DNA from: Dactylellina haptotyla
Lineage: Eukaryota > Ascomycota > Orbiliomycetes > Orbiliales > Orbiliaceae
Length of the DNA stretch: 64,000 nucleotides
Direction: 5' to 3'
Assembly (NCBI GenBank): GCA_031310005.1
Contig: CM062386.1
Coordinates: 2,604,001-2,668,000 of the forward strand
The notes beneath the pieces were generated by a model. That model did not search any database and was not told the origin of the DNA. It worked only from the letters and a program-made list of their open reading frames with translations. Of this stretch, positions 51,049 to 61,590 are shown in pieces (the stretch's first letter is position 1; every line of letters starts with the position of its first letter). Made by a program: the position numbers and the translations under genes.

Positions 51049-51418
51049 TGAAGCGGCGACGTTTGTTATAGGCAGGCAGCCTCTTTGCTGTTGCTTGGAG
51101 AACTGGCGGTGGATGTCGTCAAACTTTTTTCCAACCCGACACAATTTCTGGCAGTTGGGAGTTTCTGCGCCAAGCACAATGGTTTTTTACCCCGGTTGTC
51201 AAGCACCTGCGCAAACCTGCTTGCTCTACGCGTTGCTCCGTGCTTGACCCTGCGTACATCATACTCATACATTTGCTGAAATTTGACCAATTCATCGACT
51301 GATTCCCCTACTTAACCTCGCATAGCTTCTACGATCCTTGGCATATTCGCGAAACTAGAGTGATCGGCTTAGAAGGGGGAGCAAATAGAGGAAGTACAGC
51401 ATACTCAAAGCGTCTCCG
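51049..51418. promoter_or_regulatory. divergent promoter region PAM18/SPP1
   Basis: 370 bases between the start codons of PAM18 (-) and SPP1 (+). Frames on both strands here (51,066-51,290, 51,085-51,279) are mutual shadows without a domain. No specific site was recognised. Confidence 0.4.
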
Positions 51419-52418
51419 ATGAAAAGCCGGACACCACAGCACTCTAATGGGCCTCCGAAGCAGCCCCTCGAAACAGTCTACTGTATTTGCCGGAGACCAG
51501 ATACAGGCAAATGGATGATAGGGTGCGATGGGTGTGACGATTGGTTCCATGGCGAATGCGTGAGCCTTCGACCAACTGACGAGGATTTGGTGGATCAGTA
51601 TTTCTGTAGGCAGAAAGCATTGCATTTTATCTTTTAGAATGCTACGTCGTCTAACTACTAGAATTGCTCCAGGCCCAGGGTGCCAGGAGAAGGGCTTCGG
51701 TACAACCACCTGGAAGCGAAAGTGTAGGCTACCATCTTGTCACAATGCAGCTTTGATCGCCGGTGACCCGCCGTCCAAATACTGTTCGCCCGAACACGGT
51801 ATCGAATTTTTCAAATCCAAATATCCCCTGGCAGACTACTGTGCAGGCGAAATATCCGCGTTGGCAGGTGCTGTTGCGGATGCCTCTGGGTTTCGGGAAC
51901 TAGGAAACGATGTCCCCGCTCCAGGCAGCACCAATAGCCGTGCTAATATTGAAAACCTGCTACGCCGAGACGTCGAGAAGCTCGAACCTCAAAAGGATGC
52001 GATCAGCCGACGGAAAAACAGGGTCGGTGCCCGCTCCAAGTTTATTAGCATGGCGAAAGATCGCCAGAAGCGGGTTGGGGACGAATTGCGGGGCGAGGGC
52101 GACCAAAATTCTAAAGGAAGTAAGGAAATATGTGGATTCGACATTCGACTCGCTATGGATGACGAGGAATTTGCAGATTGGTGTGAGAGTGAGGAAGGGC
52201 AAGGCGTTTTATCTCAGGGTATTATCAATGGCCGTGAGGGATTATGCACGAAGAGGAAGTGCGAAAAGCACAAGTATTGGCTAAGAATTGCGATGGAGGA
52301 CATCGAATTGGAAGAACGCCTTATCGGTGAAAGATCCTCGGCTCTTCTTAGCGAAGAAAACGGGCTCCGACAGAGACAAAATATCAAGTCTTTGATGGAA
52401 AACCAGCGGCTACGGTAG
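51419..52418 (+). CDS. SPP1: Spp1-like COMPASS (Set1C) subunit with PHD finger
   Basis: Exons 51,419-51,605 and 51,673-52,418 join across a 67-bp intron to 310 residues. The PHD finger (C22, C24, C36, C39, H44, C47, C63, C66: CICRRPDTGKWMIGCDGCDD, WFHGECV, FCPGC) is complete. It is followed by the second zinc-binding region KRKCRLPSC...KYCSPEHGIEFF and by a basic coiled C-terminal half with CTKRKCEKHKYW. This is the layout of fungal Spp1 (CXXC1/Cfp1 relatives), which reads H3K4me3 and directs Set1 methyltransferase. The splice choice is fixed by YFC-PGC: donor GTAGGC, acceptor CTCCAG. An extra upstream exon cannot be excluded, but the ATG at 51,419 gives a normal-length N-terminus. Confidence 0.88.
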
Positions 52419-52778
52419 TTGGCACGTGGCATTCGATCCCATAATATGTAGAGGGTTTTCTTCAGAAGCTAAGGTATGCCTTGAGGCAGGCCTGCCTATG
52501 ATACGAGAATGTGGGTACTGGTCATACTCAATCTCACCCAAAAAATAAGTCGCATTGGCCATATTGGGATGCATCGGGTTTTCTTTGGCATAACGAGCAT
52601 GAGCGGCATATATATACACTTCGAGAGCATCTGGAATTGAGACTATGCGGTGTTGTGTTGTTGTCGGCTTCTCGAGCTTGGCGGCTAAACAGGGAAAAAA
52701 TTTAAAGGAAAAAAAAAAAAAACCACTTTCATTCGAACTCTTGACTTATCCCCAGACCTTCGCCGCCGCGCCGCAAGA
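52419..52778. other. intergenic region SPP1-RLP24
   Basis: 360 bases, 3' flank of SPP1 and promoter of RLP24. A run of about 13 A at 52,710-52,722 lies about 55 bases before the RLP24 start. Short frames here (52,410-52,705) are not gene-like. Confidence 0.4.
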
Positions 52779-53474
52779 ATGAGGTATGCTTGCACTATCA
52801 CTTGTTAACTCAGGAACCACATCGCTCACTCATCAAATGTATTTCCCAGGATCGAAACCTGCTATTTCTGCTCGCATCCCGTGTACCCTTCAAAAGGTAT
52901 CACGTTTGTCCGCAACGATGCAAAAGCCTTTCGTTTTTGTCGATCCAAATGTCATAAGAATTTTAAGATGAAGAGGAACCCGCGAAAGGTAAGAAAGAAC
53001 GCAGGTCCATGCTACAGAAGGCTGCTGCTAATAATCGATACACCTGCCATATAGCTCAAATGGACGAAAGCCTTCCGTAAATCTGCGAATAAAGAAATGA
53101 TTGTTGACTCTACGCTTTCCTTCGCCGCTCGCCGCAACACACCCACGAGATATTCCCGAGATCTCGTAGCGACCACCCTGAAGACCATGCAACGAGTTTC
53201 TGAGATCCAAGCAAGAAGGGAAATGGCATTCTACAAGCGAAGGATGGCAGGGAACACCTCGGCGCGGCGCGCAGCTGATAGAAAACTGGTGGAAGAAAAT
53301 CAACATATGCTACCTGAGGTTAGAGCTAGAATATCGGAAGTTGTTGCATCGGAAATGAACGAGGTCGATGTTGTATCAACAGAAGCTGCCTACCCTATTG
53401 CTTTGCCGACAAGACAAGTAGCACGAAAGCTTCGGCAACAAGCTCAGTCTCAGGATGCCATGGATATTGAATGA
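52779..53474 (+). CDS. RLP24: Rlp24, ribosome biogenesis factor (eL24-like)
   Basis: Exons 52,779-52,783 (5 nt: ATG plus two bases), 52,850-52,988 and 53,055-53,474 join in frame to 187 residues. The start [20 protein letters not shown], then [20 protein letters not shown] with the C-x2-C/C-x3-C zinc site, [19 protein letters not shown] and the basic [20 protein letters not shown], are diagnostic for Rlp24 rather than ribosomal eL24. Rlp24 holds the eL24 site on pre-60S particles and recruits the AAA-ATPase Drg1 through its C-terminal tail, which here is [19 protein letters not shown]. The five-base first exon is required, because only it supplies MRIETC. Introns are 66 bp each. Confidence 0.92.
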
Positions 53475-54072
53475 TGTTGGCTGAAAAGCCGTAACATGCA
53501 GCAGCGCAGCGTCCTTTAGTATCAGTTTGCACGAAGATTGTATAATAAAAGCCTGGCGTAGAGGAGTTTGGTCTTCTAGAGATTTATTTATCCATAGACG
53601 AACATTAGTCACAGTCACCTTCCTAGAATAAAATCCCTTCTATATTGAAAAGTCCAGCTCTTTTCTTTTATTGGGGTATCGAGACGGATACAAAGATCAA
53701 GTAATTAACGCGGATTAGGGCTCCGAAAGAAAACCCAAATACAATACTTAACACATTGATATGATAATAATATACTGTATATATGAATGGGTAGATGTCG
53801 TTAATGTTGGCGAGCAACCATGTAATTTTTCATTTGGGGTTGATTTGATAAGCGAGCTCATTCAAGAAACTAAAAAATTGAAAAAACACAGTTCCGACGT
53901 ATTCAACGTCGCCGGTTAGTTCCGCCTCTTCATAATCTTTTCGCTTTCGTATCATCATCATCATCATCATCTTTAATCTTCATGTTACTTGCAGTAAAGG
54001 TAGTTAGGTAGCTGGGAAGAGAGGGCAAGTGAGCAAAGGCACCTGCCAATCAATATTGTTTTATCTGACACG
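53475..54072. other. intergenic region RLP24-m-AAA protease
   Basis: About 600 bases with 3' flank of RLP24 and promoter of the protease gene. An (ATC)n microsatellite of about seven units lies at 53,951-53,972, roughly 100 bases before the ATG. Nothing else is recognised. Confidence 0.45.
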
Positions 54073-56779
54073 ATGTTTCCCTCGATACGAGCACTTGCGC
54101 CCGCCAGCAGAATCCGAGGTTCCTCTACTCGACCCTTATCAGGAAACAGACTTGGACCATTCACCCGCAACCTAGGATGGATGAATAACTCGATAACAAG
54201 AGACAGAAGCAATTTTGGTCCACTATTTCGTGCTCACCAACAACGAAATAACTCTACACAAACCCCACCGGGCGCATCCGAGAAGAAGAAGAAGCTTGAG
54301 CCGCAAACCGAAGCTAAAGAAACGAGTGGAGAAGGTTCGACGGAGGAAGGCGCACTTAAAGGGCAGCAGCACGAGTCTGAGGGGAAATCTAATCACCAAG
54401 AATCATCGAAGCCAAATCCTTGGAGTACGAACGACTCTCCCGGCAGCAACAAGGGAAACGATAGCTGGAAAGCCTCGAAATCAAACGAGAATGATGGTCG
54501 TCGACAGAATGGTGGTAGTAATGGCCAACAAGGGGGGCCGCTCCCAGGCGGCGGACCAGGAGGAAAAAAACCAGAATACAAAATGGACCTACCATCCTTA
54601 TTAACATCGGCCGTTGTTTCTTATATCCTCTATAGAACTGTTGTTCCTGGAGAAAACAGCAGGGAAATAACATGGCAGGAGTTCCGAACGACATTTTTTG
54701 ATAAAGGGCTCGTCGACAAACTGACAGTTGTAAATCGTCAGCGTGTCAAAGTTAGCCTACACAAGGACGCCACTTCCAGAGTATATCCAGATTCAAACGC
54801 CGCAGCAGGTAACCTTGTATATTATTTTAGCATAGGTTCTGTCGAGGCATTTGAAAGAAGGCTAGATGACGCGCAGAAAGAACTGGGTATCCCAAGCTCC
54901 GAGCGAATACCTGTCGCCTACAAAGACGAGATATCCTGGTTCGGCACCTTTTTATCCTTCGGACCAACTCTAATGCTTCTCGGTACATTATTCTGGTTTT
55001 CTCGGCGAGCGTCTACTGGTGGTTCTCAGAGTGGTATATTTGGTATTGGGAAAAGCAGAGCGAAGCTTTTTAACCACGAGACAGATATCAAGACCAAGTT
55101 CAAAGATGTCGCTGGCATGGACGAAGCTAAAGAAGAAATCATGGAATTTGTAAAGTTTTTACAGGAACCCGGTGTTTATAAGAAACTCGGTGCTAAGATT
55201 CCTCGCGGCGCCATCCTATCGGGACCACCGGGAACGGGGAAAACACTACTAGCCAAAGCTACTGCGGGGGAAGCGCAAGTACCCTTCTTCAGCGTCAGTG
55301 GTTCAGAGTTCGTTGAAATGTTCGTGGGTGTTGGCCCTTCGCGTGTTCGGGATCTATTCGCAAAGGCCAGGAAAAATGCACCATGCATTATATTCGTCGA
55401 TGAAATCGATGCCATTGGGAAGTCCAGGGCAAAGTCGAATTTTGGTGGCGGAAATGACGAAAGAGAAAGTACTCTCAATCAACTTCTAACGGAAATGGAT
55501 GGTTTCAACACCTCTGAGCAAGTAGTCGTACTTGCAGGTACTAACAGGCCGGATGTTCTTGACAAAGCGTTAATGCGTCCAGGCAGGTTCGATCGTCATA
55601 TCGCGATAGACCGTCCAACGATGGAAGGAAGAAAACAGATTTTCCTTGTGCACCTCAAGCGTATAGTTACAATGGAAAACTTAGATGATCTTGCTGGCAA
55701 ACTATCGGCTTTGACGCCTGGTTTCTCTGGGGCCGATATTGCGAATTGTGTCAATGAGGCAGCATTGATAGGTAAACGGAGCTAATGCATCTTGTACTCT
55801 TTTTTGTGCTAATTCATCTCGTGTGGAAATAGCGGCTCGAAAAATAGCTGATTCAGTTAGCCTAACTCACTTTGAACAAGCGATTGAACGAGTTATTGGC
55901 GGCTTGGAGAAGAAATCTTTGGTCCTCTCCCCGGAAGAGAAAAAGACTGTGGCGTACCATGAGGTATATCCGACCATTTAATTGAGTATCCTAGTTCGTG
56001 CTAATAACTTTTTCGTATATAGGCCGGACATGCCGTTTGCGGGTGGTACCTGAAGCATGCTGACCCACTTCTCAAGGTTTCCATCATTCCTCGAGGTCAG
56101 GGGGCTCTGGGCTATGCCCAGTATCTACCCCCGGGTGATTCAGTGAGTAGAAGCATAGTTAAACTATGACTAAATTCGAGTTTTTACTGATCTCTGGTGG
56201 GTTAGTATCTGATGAATGTCTCCCAGCTTATGGATCGCATGGCTATGACCCTTGGAGGTCGTGTATCGGAGGAGCTTCATTTCGAGACCGTTACAAGTGG
56301 GGCGAGCGACGATTTTAACAAGGTTACTCGAATGGCGACGGCAATGGTCACTAAATGGGGAATGTCGAAGGACATTGGCTACATATATTTCGAGGAGGAT
56401 CCAAACCAGCTGCATAAGCCATTCTCAGAGGAGACGGCACGGAAAATAGATATGGAAGTCCGAAGACTGGTTGACCAGGCCTACCAGCAATGCCTATCCC
56501 TTCTTACAGAGAAGAAGCATGAAGTGGGATTGATTGCGGAGGAATTACTATCAAAGGTTTGATCTCGAAGCAATGATCTTGTGGCTCCCGTTTTGCTAAC
56601 CCAGAATCTAGGAGGTCCTTGGCCGAGAAGATATGATCCGCATCCTAGGCAAAAGACCATTTGAAGAAAGAGACAAGCAGTTTGAAAAGTATTTCCATGG
56701 AAAAGAAGTTAGCGCCCCACCACCGCCTGCCTCTGAGATGCCTCCAGAGCCGGAACCACATCATCCACTATCAGCCTAA
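54073..56779 (+). CDS. YTA12: mitochondrial m-AAA protease subunit (Yta12/Yta10, AFG3L2 family)
   Basis: Exons 54,073-55,771, 55,833-55,963, 56,023-56,142, 56,206-56,556 and 56,612-56,779 join in frame to 822 residues. An Arg-rich, Ser-rich N-terminus suits a mitochondrial presequence. A hydrophilic low-complexity stretch (about 70-165) is followed by a first membrane span near 173-192, the FtsH extracellular-type domain ([20 protein letters not shown]), and a second span near 290-310. The AAA domain has Walker A GPPGTGKT (384-391), Walker [13 protein letters not shown] and the [23 protein letters not shown]. The M41 protease has the zinc motif HEAGH (609-613) split by intron 2. It degrades unassembled inner-membrane proteins and processes bL32. 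Size and sequence fit Yta12, but the partner subunit Yta10/Afg3 is close, so the exact paralogue is uncertain. Confidence 0.92.
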
Positions 56780-57033
56780 AACATCAGGCATTCGAGATCA
56801 CCACTTCTCCGCTTTAAATCTTTACTCAAGATGACATAAATACCTGTTTCCTAATTTATTGTAAATATGAGAGGTTTTGTACAAGGCGGTATAGCCAGGG
56901 CTGAAATTCATAACGGTTGTATATATATGTATACATATATCATCTAGAGACCCCCATTCGAAATGTACATAAGAAATTAGGGATGGGTACCAATCTATTG
57001 CCAAGCACATATCCGTGCTTTCGAACCCAGTGC
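56780..57033. other. convergent 3' region
   Basis: 254 bases between the stops of the m-AAA protease gene (+) and the DUF1295 gene (-), with a TATATATATGTATACATATATC palindromic stretch near 56,921-56,942. Nothing else is visible. Confidence 0.4.
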
Positions 57034-58409
57034 TCACCTTTGCTTCTTAGCCTCCTCATCTTGGTTGGGAAAGTAGAACCCACCTTCCCTAATTGACTGC
57101 ACACGCGGTAGGAACATGCTGACATGTTTTTGATATACCTTATAATCTTTATACTTGTTGGAAGTTATAAGTTCTGTAAGCCAGGTAGACCCCTATATAT
57201 ACAGCGTTAGAGATGCAACGCTTCATTTCAACCGGGTTACGTCATACCTGAAAAAGGAACAGATACATCAATGCCCCCATTCCAGCCCAGTTATATATGC
57301 TATCGGTAACTGGATTCTTGGTTAGATAGTTTCTATACAACGGATGGGCGTCCTCTTACCGAATGCTGACCACTGATACAACAGCACCCAGAATAACTGT
57401 TCGCCAACGAAATTTGGGTGCTGGTGGGGTGGAGTAAGCACTTCAAAACAATGATCGAAGAAAAAATGGGTCAAGCAGGTCTTAACTTACTCGAGAGAAG
57501 GCCCATAGTCCGCTATATAGGAAGCCGCGATCTAGCTCAGCTTTATCATAACCTGCAGGAACCTTGCTCGTGGTTTTGTAGCTTTGCTTAGCTTGATGGA
57601 AACCTTTAATTGTTACCAGAAGGTTAGCCTGTGTGGAGTATCTATAGAAAGCACAGGGATGCCGCACTCCATTGCTGTTGATCCGCAAAGAACTCGAGAA
57701 TAACCGCAAGCATCATGCCTCTAGAAAACACGGTATCTGCTGTAGTAGCGACCTCGGACTGGGGAAAATTTTTGGCCACGACCAGAAAGAGGTATACTGG
57801 CGTTGTGATGGCTACTAGAAGAAAGTTTTGCATGAAGCTTATGAATGTGATATTCATTATAAAGAAAGCTGGCTTGCCAATCGCCGCGCGTATGACATCC
57901 CATCTATAATCTTCAGATGACCACTGGTATCCGCCCTTTCTCCAGTAGTTGAAGGTCAAGCGGACGCTCCAAATCACGGCAATCACAGCAGCGGTATCAA
58001 CCCGGTCCGAGTGCACATTGTTGAGGCTAGCCCAGTGCGAGTAGTGGACAATATATATCGCAGGTAGGATACTCCACAACCGGTCGACTTGGCTAAAGTT
58101 TCTGGTTATCTCGGAGACAATAAGAGTTAGAAATGATAGGATAACTGAAGCCAGGATGCTGGTCGCTAGAGGATCGGTTTGCTGGTAGGCATCCTGGAAA
58201 GCCCTTTTTCCGTTGAAAACATCCTGAAAATTGTGGAAGGCGACCTCGACAAGCTGGAAGATACCGGGGCGAGACTGGCCTATGTCATGTATTTGAGAAT
58301 ACGATGGAAGAGTAGCCATTGCGAAATTGTCTTGTTGAGGCGGTGCTCGTGTGTCGAAGTCGAGGGTGGGCCGGGCCACCATATTAATATTCAGGCTTAC
58401 CCATGTCAA
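57034..58409 (-). CDS. DUF1295 / steroid 5-alpha-reductase-like membrane protein
   Basis: Exons 57,668-58,409, 57,491-57,603, 57,360-57,420, 57,248-57,309 and 57,034-57,192 join in frame to 378 residues. Several membrane segments are visible (SILASVILSFLTLIVSE, LWSILPAIYIVHY, TAAVIAVIWSVRLTFNYW, FIMNITFISFMQNFLLVAIT, LFWVLLYQWSAF). Family landmarks follow in order: RLTFNYWRKGGYQW, EFFADQQQWSFHQAK, LDRGFLYSGLWAFSRHPNFV with the cofactor-side RHPN, and a C-terminal YKDYKVYQKHVSMFLP. Relatives reduce double bonds in steroid or lipid substrates with NADPH; the substrate here is unknown. The start at 58,409 is the most upstream ATG. Internal Met codons at residues 10 and 31 (MATLPSYSQ) are plausible alternatives. 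The gene follows TOP3 on the same strand by less than 100 bases. Confidence 0.83.
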
Positions 58410-58502
58410 TTAACCAGCCTTGGGTGCATAACTTAATCCAACACAACAACGAAATAGTTTACGGATTTGGAACGAATTGAATTCTCTAGTTTGCATTTGC
58501 TT

Positions 58503-61072
58503 CTATATATCTGGCGCATGTCTATGTGGCCAAATTAGCACCAGGCTCGTGAATATTTGAATCTTTGCACATTTATATCTTACCTGTCTAAACTGATCAA
58601 TCCGCAAACTGACCTTCGCATAAACGTCTCGATACTGCTCTAAGCTCTGATGCACTACACTCTCTTTTGAGAGCTCGCCATTGCAAATGCGTTTCATGTT
58701 TAGTTCCATCTATAAGTGCGCGAGATTAGTACTGATTTAGAACGTAGTGGCTCTGTAGGTCAGGTTGACTTTCGCTTACTTCTTTGCGTAAGAATGGCCT
58801 GCTTAAGCTCATATCCGAAGCGATCACGTCGTATGCCTCAACAAGCGCCACTCCTAAGTTACTAGGGACGAAGACATTGTTACCACCACCACTATCGCCC
58901 CCTCTTGCACTAGTTAAACCGCCTCTCCCGCCTCTCCCCCTACCCCTACCCCTACCCGATCCTCTTCCGGGTGCTGTGGCAGCATTTCTGCTAAGGCTGA
59001 ACACATATTCCCGGTGTTGTATTTTGTCGATGTGCTCTGCCATTGTCGCATCCGTCCCTATTCCATTGGCATCCATGAGGGCGATCAATTCTGGTTCCGT
59101 AAGGTATCCCGGTGCCGTGGTCTTGCCATCTTGCATAGTTACTTCATTTGGGGAAAATCTCTCGCCTTCTTGATACCTAGGTAACATCTGCGAAGACTCC
59201 CATCTATCCCATGGATAGACATCAAGATAGTTTCTTTCTATAACGGTTAATCCGGATGCGTGAAATCCCTCACCGCCAAAATCGATATTGACTGTGGTTG
59301 TTTCACCAAGGGCATCTTTGGAACAGCAAGCTAGGAAGTGACGAACTACAAATTCATATACTTTCCTTTGGTCTGCATCGGATAGTGCGGAAGATGTTGC
59401 GTAGGCGACGGGGTGAATGGGGGGGTGCGCTTTATCATTGTGCTTGCCTCTCCTCGGTTGATCGAACTCTCCGTTTAGTAAGCTAAATAGCGAACAAGAA
59501 ATCATTAACAAACAAAGCTGTCCGTGGTTAGCTGAAAAGGGGGGAACCCACCCTTGCGCATAGCCTCCCCAACCCCAGTTTCCAGTATCATCCTTTTGTT
59601 TCCCTATCAGATTTTGGAGATTTATTGTTTGGTCATACTGATCGGTCTCAGTGCGTGGATAACTGATAAAGCCGGATGTGTACAGCGATTCAGCAGCCTA
59701 CATAAATTCTGTTTAGTGTCCTACCAACATGTATGTAGAATTTTAAAATAAAGACCTTCATAACCCGTTGAGAATTCATTCCAAGGAATCTGCTACCCTG
59801 CTTTTGGAGTTCAACCGTCGTTAGTGGGAGCGGTTTGCTAGACGAATAAAAAAGTAATTATATTAGTTTCGACCCAAATCGATAAATAGCGGATACATAC
59901 TATTTCCTGGCAGGTTTTCGAGCGACCCCTTTGACGAGAGCGGTGCCCCCGGTCATACAACCCTCAAACAACAGAACCACCGCCATTCGATCGAATAACC
60001 GTGATCTATCCCAATTGAAAGTCGTAGTTGTTTGATCGCGGGTGTGCAGGAGCTTCAAGTACCAGAAAGTCTCCGGCACGAAGTTCTTAACCCGCATATA
60101 TCGATCGACGACAAACCCAAGGGTGGGGAATTGGCAGGATCCTAGTCCATTTATCAGCAAGAGAAAGATAGCAAATTACTGGAGGGTTACTGTCTGCTCC
60201 TACCGTAACTTATTAGAGCGTCTGGAGGAAGGCCGTACCGACCCTGCAGTTTCAAACTCTGAAACCTTGTGAGAGCTGCCCCGATTCTTAGGTCAAGCTC
60301 CATGCGAGCCGCAACAGCGAGTGCCTGCCTCTCATCAAGATCCTTTGGGTTATTGGCTGCTCTGATAACATGCCTAGAAAGCTTTGGGATCAGAATAGCT
60401 GTGCGAAAATAGACTAGTCCATGTTCGCCAATATTTTTCTTACGATTTTTCAATATTACTGAACTGAGCCCGTTTCACTTCGATAGAAGCATTGCCTCGA
60501 AGGGCAAAAGCTCGGACTTCAGTCCCAATATATTCACCCTCTCTATCACAATCAGTCCATATGAAAAGAACACTGGCATTCCTCGCTTCTTTTTGGATGT
60601 TGTCAGCAATACTCTGCTTTGACTGCACGGAAAAGAAAGAAGAAAAATATCAAAAAATCAGCCTTCTCGTATTTGTAGGTCGCGAGATCAAATTATAATG
60701 ATGCATACCTTGTCAATATTCTTTGTTATTTGAGCATCGAATAGCTCGACGGGATCGCAGTCAGACCATTTTCGATACCGGTCGATAAAATCTATCTCCT
60801 CAGTATGGCCTTGGACCGCCGTCATCGTGACCTGGCAGTGGTTCCATTGCGCGAAACGATAGTCGAAATCGTAGTTTCTTATATACTTGTTGCCCGTGTT
60901 TCGCTAGATGTTTTGAAAAGAGAGAGGCAGGCCTGTAAGCTTGTGAAGCTTATGGAAAGTAATAGGAGGTATCGGAGGGATTTACAGTATTGTAGCGTCC
61001 GCCACTAAGGTGGCCTGCGACCGCCTTCGCGACGGAGGACTTCTCAGCCACGCAGAGCACTCTTACGACCAT
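58503..61072 (-). CDS. TOP3: DNA topoisomerase III (type IA), nine exons
   Basis: Exons 60,986-61,072, 60,709-60,903, 60,444-60,622, 60,204-60,373, 59,901-60,141, 59,756-59,837, 59,552-59,697, 58,780-59,482 and 58,503-58,709 join in frame to 669 residues. The Toprim domain shows MVVRVLCVAEKSSVAKAVAG (E10) and FIWTDCDREGE (D118, D120, E122). Next come DLDERQALAVAARMELDLRI, GSCQFPTLGFVVDRYMRVKN and the catalytic tyrosine in ISYPRTETDQY (Y331). NDKAHPPIHP and ANGIGTDATMAEHI follow. With Sgs1/BLM-type helicase and Rmi1 it dissolves recombination intermediates in the nucleus. A Gly/Arg-rich insert at about 538-567 precedes NLGVALVEAYD. The 3' end is uncertain: GTAAGA after RIDQFRQ could be a donor for a short last exon near 58.4-58.5 kb, instead of the read-through stop used here. 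Confidence 0.9.
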
Positions 61073-61590
61073 CTTGCCCGGCGCACATGTGGGTTATTGT
61101 CGGTGTCTAGATTGGACCTAAACATGAAGGCTGGTTGGAGTCATGGATCCTCGTGTTGCCATGTGTTTGTTGCTGCCGTAAACGCGTCTGGCTATCTACA
61201 GAGAAGGGTATTTATTTTCACGAGTTTGTTTCATCTCTCGACGAAATAACTACAAATCTCGACATTTACGGATCTGAGAGCTAATGCCTGCGCTCTAATA
61301 CTGGGAACTAGCAAACCCCCGAGTTTTACAGAGATTGATATGAGAGAAGACGTTGTTTATATTACCGAAACATGGCCAAGAAATTTTGTTTTTCATAGCT
61401 ACAAGAGGGAGGGGAGAGTCCGATTCCCTCGATATCTGCCCAGGTCGTTGAATCCGAATGAGTTGCTTTTTGCCCCGTCTACATAGCCACGAAATCACAA
61501 GCATCCAATCGTAGCGAACGGATGAAACACTAACCACCAACTGTACAAGAGCCAATCTTGTTATATCCCTGAGCTCTTTACGCCGTCATA
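61073..61590. promoter_or_regulatory. intergenic region, TOP3 promoter and AP-1 gamma 3' flank
   Basis: 518 bases upstream of TOP3 and downstream of the gamma-adaptin gene, both on the minus strand. The frame at 61,295-61,555 has no domain. No specific regulatory site was recognised. Confidence 0.4.

Noticed and set aside
51960-52202. Antisense frame within SPP1
   Set aside because: A shadow of the SPP1 reading frame; the sense frame carries the conserved motifs.
54215-54604. Alternative frames over the N-terminal part of the m-AAA protease gene
   Set aside because: Low-complexity coding sequence opens other frames; only the long frame continues into the AAA and protease domains.
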